A program made the translations under genes and the position numbers. This document shows positions 1 to 10,760 of a stretch of DNA of 15,219 bases, piece after piece. This DNA comes from Beroe ovata (taxonomy: Eukaryota; Ctenophora; Nuda; Beroida; Beroidae): the NCBI GenBank assembly GCA_946803715.1, contig CAMPET010000563.1, forward strand, positions 1 through 15,219, written 5' to 3'. Under the pieces are notes generated by a model that was given only the letters and a program-made list of their open reading frames with translations, did not search any database and was not told the origin of the DNA. How positions within the stretch are numbered: position 1 is the stretch's first letter; each line of letters opens with the position of its first letter.

Positions 1-328
1 CCGGGCGAGCTAGGTCCCGGTACGATCGTCGGTTCCGCCAGTTTCAACCTCCTCGTCATTACGGCGATCTGTATCGTGTGCATTCCCGAGGGAGAGTCGA
101 GACGGATCAAGGAAATCAACGTGTTCGCGTGTACCTCGTTCTTCGCCGTATTTGCGTACATCTGGCTGTACCTCGTGATCGAGGTGATCTCGCCCAACGT
201 CATCGAGATATGGGAGAGCATCGTAACCTTCCTCTTCTTCCCCCTGATTGTACTCTTGGCATTTGCTGCGGATAAAAACTTCTGGAGAAAGCAGATGGAG
301 ATGGACGGCGACTGGAACCAGATGCAAG
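1..328 (+). CDS. NCX exon: alpha-1 repeat and following transmembrane helices (5' partial)
   Basis: Frame 1 is open from base 1 and encodes 109 residues plus one base of the next codon. It opens with GELGPGTIVGSASFN, the signature of the NCX alpha-1 repeat that lines the ion-binding site. Two hydrophobic segments follow (around residues 37-60 and 68-90), joined by the family-typical WLYLVIEVISPNVIEIWES stretch. It ends in a charged segment (KNFWRKQMEMDGDW) where other NCX proteins have the autoinhibitory XIP region. The donor AAG|GTACGT at 329 is near-perfect. The upstream signal peptide, first helices and start codon are not in the window. Confidence 0.93.
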
Positions 329-3300
329 GTACGTGTGCGAGTGTAACGTGTCACGTGACTTCGTTTTGTGTCACGTGACTTTGTAGAACTCTGAAAAAGC
401 ACATTTTGTTCCCCATTGTAATAGAATACTCTATAGAAACCGTCGACCGAACGTTACTCCTTTTTGTGTTCACACACTCCCCCCGACCCCCGTAATATTT
501 CCCGTGGAATTCTGACATTGAGTAGCTGTAACGAGTCGTGTTGTAGAGGTCATCATGTTGTCTATGATCTATCATAGCCTTTAAAAAGTAACTCCATTGT
601 TGCTTTGAGAGAGCAATAATTGCTGCGCCTATGACGTTATAGGATTAATTAATTTAGAAATACTTCTTCATCAACCAGAGAATAATTGTACTGATCCCAC
701 AAAGCATTTTAGATAAGTATTATCAGTGATCAAAAAAGAATTCTTGAACCAAGTTTGATCTGCATGTTTCCCTATATCATTGTAACATTTCAGTGGAAGA
801 AAGCATCAATCTTGGGGGTAAGCGTGGTTATTAACAGCAAGCGCTGTATTTGTCTAAGAATAGACATAGAGATTTTATGTTTTCATACAAGATATACCTA
901 TTTGTTTTCGACAGAATAAATTTCTAGCATTTATCGGGGGACTGCATGTAAGAAGTATACCAAGACAGCTCAGTATTATCATTATTGCTGGGGGCGCATG
1001 ACATACCATCAGAACGTTAGGTATCATGAGGATTCCATGGTTCCATGGTTTGTTGGTTGGTGTCTGTACCTATCAAACATTATTACACATATTACATAGG
1101 GTATGGTTCCTACCTATGCTTCATAAACCATAGACTCTTTTACTATGTCTTCCATTAAATACGCTGTTTCACATTTGCTGCTCTTTCACAGAATATCCTA
1201 TCCACTCCCCATGAACACGCTATTATCAATTCCCGATTCTAGATACAAACACGTTCCGATGTTCCAACGGCAATGTTTTAAACATGTTCCATTCCTCCAT
1301 GCTGAATCCAGCAAATATTCTCCGTCCTTTCAACAATCTCCACAACAACAGCTATAGTATTATCATAAGCTCCATGCCTGGTATATATATTTGTGTGTTA
1401 AAACAACAGCTGCAACCCGTTCAGAGTAGCTTCAGAATTAACAGTCGTTGTCGGGTAACTATTCCGTTCCAGTGTGTTCACTGTGTTGAAGGGACACGTG
1501 TTGAACTGTTTTCCGAGAAATAATTCCTCGGTAAATGAATGGGGTTGTCGGCAAAGTTTTGCATGAATTGGGCATTTGTTATATTCCTACTTTCGGAGAN
1601 TTTGTTATATTCCTACTTTCGGAAAATTGGCCATAAAAATTGAGGTCCATATTCTTTGGGTGTGGATTCACAACGAGTATGAATTTGTAGTGATCATAAA
1701 AAGGGTGATGGTAGAAGAGTTGATTGGACAGAAAATAATAGTCGTAATTGCCAGCTATGTCTTATAAGAGGCCTCCAAAAGCAAAGTGTGAGATCGATCC
1801 ACTCGCTACTATACACTACTATACACTACTATACACTACTATACACTACTATACGCTACTATACAATACTATTGAAGTATACACTACTATACACTATACA
1901 CTATCAGAAATTCGATGAAAATTTTTTGTTCGTTTTTCATGCAAATGCCATCGATTCCCGATCGAATTTTGGCCGTATCTCGCTCCCCTGAGCTGCTGTC
2001 TACAATATGACTTCGACCCTCGCATATGATAAGAAATTGTAATTTTCACCAATTTCTCAATGAGCTAGCCCGGAAATAGCACCAGATTCGGATTCTACGT
2101 CAAAGAGTAAGCCAGGAACACTTGTTCCCAGTATGTCTCCTGTGAAAATGTTGTTGGCCATTTTTGGCCTTAGTGTGTCCCGGTGATTTTCGTGATTTTG
2201 CAGGTGTTGCGTCCCACGGGTTTGAAATCGTGATTTGGGCGTGGTCCTGACGCGAGTATAAACTGTACATGATCGTTAAAAGGATTGATACTTGTAGTAT
2301 GAGAGTAGGAGAGATGATTTGGTGAAAAATCGGTGTCCTCAGCGCTGTTTCAGTCATGATTAAAGACCTTCGAAATCGAAGTACAAAAGTGTGGAGTCAC
2401 TCACTACGCTTTTCAGCGATATGTAGATCAGAAATTCAACGAAAATTTTTTGACCCATTTTCATGCAAATACCATCGATTTCTATGTATTTTTGGACGCT
2501 GAATCGATTCCCGATCGAATTTTGGCCGTATCTCGCTCCCCTGAGCTGCTGTCTACAATATGACTTCGACCCTCGCATATGATAAGAAATTGTAATTTTC
2601 ACCAATTTCTCAATGAGCTAGCCCGGAAATAGCACCAGATTCGGATTCTACGTCAAAAAGTAAGCTAGGAACACTTGTTCCCAGTATGTCTCCTGAGAAA
2701 ATTTTGTTGGCCATTTTTTGGCCTCAGTGTGTCCCATTGATTTTCGTGATTTTGCAGGTGTTGCTTCCCACGGGTTTGAAATCGTGATTTGGGCGTGGTC
2801 CTGACGCGAGTATGAACTGTACATGATCGTTAAAAGGATTGATACTTGTAGTATGAGAGTAGGAGAGATGATTTGGTGAAAAATCGGTGTCCTTAGCGCC
2901 GTTTAAGTCTTGATTAGAGACCTTCGAAATCGAAGTACAAAAGTGTGGAGTCACTCACTACGCTTTTTAGCGATATGTAGATCAGAAATTCGACAAAAAT
3001 TTTTTGTCCCATTTTCATGCAAATACCAGCGATATCTATGTATTTTTGGACTCTGAATCGATTCCCGATCGAATTTTGGCCGTAACTCGCTTCGCTGAGG
3101 GGCTGTAAGCCACCTCACAACCCCCGCTTGGGTCTCCTGCCCCTCACCATCTCATCACAACTGCAGAGATTGACCTGACTGAGGCTGTTCTCGCGAGTCG
3201 TGAGAGGACGATGTCCAAGTTGTCTCGCATTTCAAACCAGGTGTCTGTGTACAGTTCGACACCCGGTGACGATCCCAATGCTATTGAGATGCAGGGTATT

Positions 3301-6300
3301 GTGTGTGTTTTTGTGTGTGTGAGTGTGTGTGTGATTGTGAATACCATACAGTGATGAGGGTAAACGTGATCGTTGTGGTTCGGATTCAGCACTATCTAAT
3401 TATCAATCAATGGTCAATTTTAATAATATGTAATCTCGATGATTCAATATGTGCGTTGTGACATGATTCCTAGAATGCAACCTTCTTCTGATCACGTATT
3501 CCACTGTCACACATCTGCTCCGTATTGTGTGTGTGTGTGTGAAAAACATCGCTAGTAGTACACACTTTGAACTACTACATTAGATCAAACACTCGTTCAC
3601 ACTATACAATATACATTGTGTGTATAGTGTATACTGTACACTGTATACTGTATACTTATGCCACTTATGTCTGTGCGTGTGTATGTATGGAGTACATGCT
3701 ATTCGCTCAACACCACAGTCAACATACGCCCTGGCTATAATAGGGTCCGCTTACAATAGTATCAACAGGTAGGTGTTAGAATATGGCGAAATCAGTGTAT
3801 TCCATCACTTTGCACCACCACATACACACACAAACCTTCCCCTTGACAAACTCTATGCTCCTTCATAAAAAGATGAACCTTTTTTGTTTGTCTAATGATT
3901 GAACAATATTCCACCATTCCGACTCCAATCAGAGTAATGCGATATGAACAAAACACTTTAGAAACATTTAGAAATCAGACGCGAAAAGCATTTCCAAATT
4001 TAAGATATTCTAACTGTTTTGGTGTGGATGACAATTACTGATCTCTATGATCTGTGTCTCGACATTATGTGTGTATCTTTTCTACGTGCTGGAAGAGTGT
4101 CAGTATTATGAGGACACCCTTCGATGGAGGGATTGATTATAATTATCAACCAATCAAGGATGTTTCGCTGACGCTCGTTTCGACATGACATTTCATAAAT
4201 AATTCTTCAATATCCTTATGTCCATGTTGTCAATGTATGATTACTCTTATACAATCAATGATCGATCCCGTTAATCAGGCTGACACCACTTTCATCCTCG
4301 AGTCTCGACGCCACTTATCCTTGACACCACTTCACTCTGACATAGCTCAACTTTGACACCACTTCACTTCTCTTGACACCACTGACACGGCTTTATTTCA
4401 GATATGTTTGCTAAGCAGAAGAGTGGAAGTGAAGAAGACGTGAGACACATCATTGAGGTAATTATTACAATTCCAGTCGGTAATTATCACAATTTCGCTT
4501 CTTTCAAACTGCTAAATCTGTGGTAAGCGATAACAAATCTTGCAATATCAGGCCGAATCATTTTCCTGAAAGAATACTTCTCGCTATGTGTCTGTCTTTT
4601 TATCTTAATCTGACCCAAAGCAATTTGTGCTATATGGTAAAGCACATTTTGCGCTTATCAACGTTATTTTAGTTGGCGTTGACCCAACGTTAATTGATCG
4701 CTAATTGACGTTATATTACCTGTAATCGACATTTCAGAATAACCACCGGACTGAAAGTCATGAGTTTGTGGTGAGAGTCTGAGTTTGAGCCGCATGCATT
4801 TCATATTATTATTCCCCCATGATATCATTATCATATTTTCGTTAGGTATATTCGTCATTTCATCATAAGCGCGTGTATGCTGTGTTTTGTGTAATGAACC
4901 TGCATTTCGATATCATATTTTGTTGCTCATACATGTTACAACATTGACGTCACTGACAACAAGGATTAGTGTCAACAAGATTGTTAAGCCCCGCTATAAT
5001 AGTGTCAATAAAGCAATACCTATCACAGTATTTATAGTTTATGAACGGTGTGCTGGGAATTGAGACATGATTGAGAAGTGTTTATTCCTTCTCTCAACAC
5101 TCTCAAATTGAAAAGTCGAGTACTCACAAACATACATAATACATCAGCATGCCATATGAACGTTGTATGCTCCATATTGTAAGAGGAATGAAATGCATCA
5201 CTTGTCGGGCCAAGGCGGAGGAATGTTCATGTGCGAAAAACGTCACTCTGACTACATAAGCTCTGGGCCCCAGGGCGAGAAAGCCAAGAGCATCATATTA
5301 TGATGATAATTCTAGTGACCCACGTAACTTCAAGTCATCCACTTGCATGCACATTGTTTGACGATGACATTTCACCCAAAGTAATATGACCATTGACCAG
5401 TCACTTATTATGCCGCCTCGTTGTGATGCCCGATGCCCATGTATACATGTTACACGTCATGCGCCAGAGTTGTTGTAAACAAGAGCATTTAGCATCAATC
5501 ACAGCAATTGCTGACATTTCAATGTTCATATTTTCAGCTTGTTCATCAATGAGAAATATACATATCTTGCCACCTCCCAGCCTCCACAATTTTACCAATA
5601 ATTCCCCAGCACACGTCAAATTGACGTCATGTGCTCTCACCACTGCACCATCTCTCTAACACCCCCTCTCCCAGATGGGTAAGAAGCAGCTGAAAGACCC
5701 GAAGGAGGCGGCGGACATCGCCACCGCTGAAATGTTACGGCGAACACACCACTCCCGTGCATGGTACCGGGTTATCGCCGGTCGAGCGAACAAGGGCGGG
5801 AGCAAAGTGCCGTTCTACAACAAACCAAAGGTAGGTTTAGGCGGATTCCGGGGAGATTTCACAGGGATTTGAACGTGAAAGTGTGTTAGTTGCGATCGGA
5901 TGATGTACTCTTGAGATAAAGAGTCTGCCGAGTTTTCATATACATACTGAATGGAAAACCCTACTATCTCCCTATCTCTGTCACGTTATGTTGAGACTCC
6001 ACAATCTCAATGTGACCATGTAATGTAATGTGGCCTCTCCAATTGTAGTAGGTAGTAACCCTCTCCCCCGTTTGAAGGTGAAGGATGCCATGCTCATGCC
6101 AATGCGGGTCGTTATGACACCAAAGGATGTAAGGATGTACCCTGGTTTTGGAGTTTTCCATGATTCTAACAATCTCGAATCATTGTGAACTATAACAATC
6201 AATATCCGTCTCCGATGATCCGTATCTGTTCGTGTGTGCGTGAAAACCGTTGTTTTACGAATCTTCTAAATCATGATCTATTTCTTAAACCGAATCAATG

Positions 6301-9300
6301 TATTTGTGGGAGAGAGTGTAGGTACAAGCACATACACACACACATTATGGCGGTCACAGGTAAAGGACAGTTATTATCAGCTCAATTATTTGTGCATAAT
6401 GAGGCGGTAAATACTCATTATGAACGATCACCCTGTAATGAATAGTACTTTGTGTGTGTAGGTGTGTGTGTATGTTTGTGAGTGTGTGAGTATGTGTGTG
6501 AGTATGTGTGTGTATGTTTGTGTGTGTGTATTTGGTCGTGTTACTACTCATCACTCATGAGTCATCTCTCATCAGGAAGAAGATGCTGGGGGCGATGAAG
6601 GAGGACGATCGGATAAGAATGCCGATATGACAGGTAATTAGCCATATTAAGTGCGTTAATCGTATGTTAATTGACTCCTCGCAATTTGTTACACCCTTAC
6701 AAATGTACGGACTATATTATGAGATTGCTCCCTTGACCAAAATGTAAACTAAGAATCTTTCTACACAAAAACATGAGTGTTATTGAGTCATCTCTCGTCT
6801 TCTCCAGTATCAAAAGTAGAATTCTCTGCCGCTGCGTATTCGTGTATGGAAAACGAGGGAACGATCNGTTTGTGTGTGTGTAAAAGCGAGTGTTGGCGTC
6901 TAGTATCGGGATATAATTGCCGAGGTGAGCCGAGAAAATCAGGAAAAGAGGATCAGAAATGATCTTCAATTTGTTAATCGGGGCGAAGCTTTATATTTCA
7001 CTGCCACGAATCTTGGTTGAGCTACTTCAACTAACCACCGAAAAGGCTTTTGGCAGCTAATCGAATAAGCTCGGGACCATCTCAAATTCCACAATTACCT
7101 GGTTTTCCCGTGGCTTGGTGGTGATCGTACGTCATCATGATGAATCTCTCTACGAACGGGTGGAGGATCTGGAAGTCGAACTTGTCGAATATCTCTGGGA
7201 ACGGTTTTACACCCGGTGGGATGACAAGGTGGGTGGACAACCCTCTCTCTGACATCCCTTCACTGATACTTCGGATTAGTTTGTGTAGTAGACCCTTCTC
7301 CTGATATAGAACTAAAGTTCGCGCATTTGAAGTATGCCGGGCAATTTGTCGCTCTCTCTGCGACTGCGCACGTGACAAGTCACGTGGTTCTATGCGGCCA
7401 ATCATAAGCGTCGCAGCAAATAGGCAAATTTCAGTGGAGTGCGCGCGCGTCATTCGCAATGCGCAAGGTAAAATTGAGGGAAACTCAGGAAAATGGCATG
7501 GATATAAGAGGTTGGTCTTTTATCTTGATTTCCAAATTCACAACTGAACATCATGTTAAACACATTCCACAGTGTACTGTATCACACATTGCTACTTCAT
7601 GGTACCATTGTCATGGTGATAAGGGTCTTCTTCTCCTCAAATGCTCACAATATGTTATTCCTCTATACTTCCTTCAAAAAACTAGCAATAGTGCTAGTTA
7701 AAAAAGATGTTTTACATTAAAAAGGTGACAGATTGTGACCGGCCCACCAGTATATGTATGGTTTCATATCATTGCTTAATATACGGTGAAAAGAACAATT
7801 ATCCTGATTCGCCGCAGACCATATTATTGAGAAAACACAACGAAGAAGTCATCATTCGGCTATCCTACCAGAACCAGGGTGATGTGAGTCCACTTCATCT
7901 TACATCCTGGCCAGATTTTGAGCACATGTTGCGTATGACTCTGAAAATGGGACATATCATACCTATTCATTAGCACCATTCAGAGAGGAAAATAGATTCG
8001 AATGATATTGTTCCACCCCATTTCCTTACATTGGTTTCTCGAGTCTGACTCTCTTCAGGAATTCCTCATCATCACTATCCTTGTCTCTCTGACGAAAGTA
8101 CAGTTTGTAGAATTCATAAAGATGTTACACAGGTTCTAAAGGTATCAACTCATAAAATTCATTGTCAATAAATATCTACATTCCACCTTGTGGCTGGTGG
8201 CCTGTACTGTGCCATCGACATCCGTAGGAGCCTGGGTTTTATCTCTGTTATTCACTTCAATCGAGGTAGCTTATGGAACGGAAATAAACATTCAAATGGT
8301 TCTTACCTCATTCTTGCACGCACCCTTTCCCCCAGCACAATTTTTGCACTCCACTGTGCACCAGCTACCCATCTTGAAACATTTGCAAGATCTCGTGTTG
8401 CACTTTCCCTTGCACCCACACTTCACCTGCTCCTTCTTCAGCTTCATCTCTTCACCATACTCGTGGCACCGTCCTTTGCACTTGCAAAACTTTCCACACC
8501 CAAGTTTGCAGCTACATGACTGCAAACAGCCATCACTGCAAGTACAGCCTTTTGCCTGAGTGTTGTGCTTCTGTTATATCTGCTACGTTTAACAAAATGG
8601 TAGGTACCTACTTCGAGTAAGATATTTTCATCCTCAAAGTAACACAATTATTCGTGCTATTTACCTGGGCTTTGGTGCTCGATAGCCCCCAGATGTCAGC
8701 AGACTCACGCATGACTGCGTTGAGCAGATCTTTCTCTTCAGTGGCAGCTGAAGTATCCGACACACCCCTTGATCCCACATCCTCATCATCTTCATCCTCT
8801 TCACTTGACTCATCATCAGACTCCTGACAAAATATCGTTAATGACTGCACAGTGCACACGCAAACACAGACGAGAAAAGATTCGAATCAATGGTTGTGTG
8901 ATAACAAGTATGCATTTTGCAGCATTTTAAAGCGTAGCGGCCACGAGCAATCAAGCATGGCAGTATGATACATGTAACATGAGTGATGATAAATAGGTAG
9001 GTGTATGATGATTTTGAGTCAGCTCTTGCAGCTCTATTGATCAATGATCACAGATGCACATTGCAGATGCATATTGCACAAATTAAGCTTCATATCATAC
9101 GCAAGCATACAGGATGCGAAACAGATCATCTCAGTAAAGCAATTTCGCTTATCTCAGTTGAGACACATAAAACACAAAGTGCAATTTACATTATAACGCT
9201 TTTGTTCCATTTCCTTTCGTTGTTAACTGAATAAGAATATGTTAAGTTTATCTTAAATCCACCCAAAGCAACCAGAATGAGAAATTAACTGATAACCTGA

Positions 9301-10146
9301 TAAATCTCTACCTGCTCAATGAGGAAGGGTCGGACCTCGCTGTCAATGAGTTGCTGGTGAGTGAAATAGGAGTCTTCAACTCCCAATACGTGTTGCACAC
9401 ACTTCGAGCATAGCTCCGGAGTGACCTATGTATTCATTAGTAAACTCATGAATAAAATTTTGATGGATGGATGAAGTTTCGAGGCACATTTTCACTAAAA
9501 AAACCTTCTCGAAAGCACCGTGTACCATCTTTTGAACTTCCTTCAGTGGTCTGGTGAAAGTGTTATTCTCCGCCACCAAGTTCTTAGCAAAGGCCCAAAT
9601 CAGCTCTGTGAGCATACAAATCATGATAACTCAGCTTGAAATCGAGATTATTTACCAGTTACCATGAGAGAGTTCATCATGGCCCATGAATAATGCTGAT
9701 CTGATGCAAAAACAAGCTTACCAATAGGGTTTAGCTCACAATGTTTGGTCGGCAGCCTCAACACTTCAATCCTCTTGTTTGGGTCGCTCTTGAGGATCTT
9801 GTCAACCTGGAAGGAACACACGTTTGCAACCCACCCACTTATTTTTTATAACAGAAAACTGTAGAATCCTTTCATGTAATGAGATCATGATTGAATACTT
9901 AACACGGCCACATCCTGATCCACTTGCAGCCCACGGCGTGTTCTATGCACAGTGTGCTCCATCAGATGTTGTACAGCATGAGCAAGGCATGGGAAGTGTG
10001 CATGCTTGTGAGTGTTGATGACTGAGGTGCGTTGTGTTTGTACTGTGTGAGTGTTGATGACTGATGTGTGTGTATGTTTGAGTGTGTGTGTGTGTGTGTA
10101 CTGTGTGTACTGTGTGTATGAGTGAGTGTGTGTGTTTGTGTGTGNG

Positions 10147-10186
<40 letters not shown>

Positions 10187-10699
10187 TGTGTGTGTTGGCA
10201 GACATTGAAGCAGTGCCCGTTTACCCGATATTCAGCTTGTCTCCTGTATTTCTTGCTACAGTCAACAAGCTCAGGTATTGTGAGGCTGGGGTCAACATCG
10301 CAGCCTTGCTTGGCCAGCCAGTCTATGATGTCCTGCTTCTTCCAACCTCCGGATGTGGGACACTTGGACTCCTCTGAAGTGATTTTGTTTGTGAAATAGA
10401 GGAAGACATGCTGACGATGCAGCCATAAGAAGTCAGGTCGTCGATTTGGGATATAAAAGTACCAGTGAATCGCATGTGGTAGCTGGCTCGGTCTATCACC
10501 AGAAGGGATTTATCAGGCAGCACTGGAAGTATTTGTGTCCTGGGAAGGTATGTTGTGGGATGAATGAAATACCTAATTGTTTGCTCAACTCAACGGAATT
10601 CTTTGGAATAAATCATGTACATTTCCTTCAATGCAAAACTCGAAAGTAGAGCACACACAAACACATAGTACACAGTACACTCACGGTATACACACACAG

Positions 10700-10760
<61 letters not shown>

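Larger units (their letters stand above)
329..3166 (+). other. NCX intron 1
   Basis: 2838 bases from GTACGT to ctgcag. Contents: the two GTCACGTGAC boxes, the candidate microexon at 794-817, a contig join at 1600, a minisatellite and the 554-bp tandem repeat. From 830 to 1570 nothing beyond ordinary AT-rich intronic sequence is seen; the short open frames there lack family motifs. Confidence 0.75.
3296..4401 (+). other. NCX intron 2
   Basis: 1106 bases. TG-rich start, a small stem at 3600-3655, the TTGACACCACTT repeats near the 3' end. No exon with matching phase was found. Confidence 0.7.
6170..6866. repeat. 697-bp direct duplicate, first copy (contig-end overlap)
   Basis: Matches 12690-13386 at a constant offset of 6520. 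Mismatches seen are at 6758 (T versus C) and 6863 (G versus C). It ends exactly at the N at 6867, while its partner begins exactly after the N at 12689. It contains the end of one NCX intron, a full exon, the next intron and a truncated exon. Confidence 0.95.

Noticed and set aside
10-402. 130-residue open frame on the minus strand opposite NCX exon 1
   Set aside because: It is antisense to a clearly coding, family-matched exon and has no recognisable domain.
1788-1991. Open frame with Tyr/Thr/Leu repeats
   Set aside because: It is translation of the 10-bp minisatellite and has no protein signal.
2100-2954. Minus-strand open frames in the 554-bp tandem repeat
   Set aside because: The frames differ between near-identical copies and start and stop at different places, so coding constraint is absent.
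3719-3773. Possible NCX exon between caccacag| and CAACAG|GTAGGT
   Set aside because: In the required phase it hits a TAG stop before the donor, and no other frame joins the neighbours.
8188-8559. Two + strand open frames of 109-123 residues
   Set aside because: They are shadows of the minus-strand Cys-rich exon (8307-8555); the regular cysteine spacing exists only on the minus strand.
9885-10399. Thr-His and Cys-Val repeat open frames around the TG microsatellite
   Set aside because: Microsatellite translation; only the minus-strand exon at 10225-10373 is supported.
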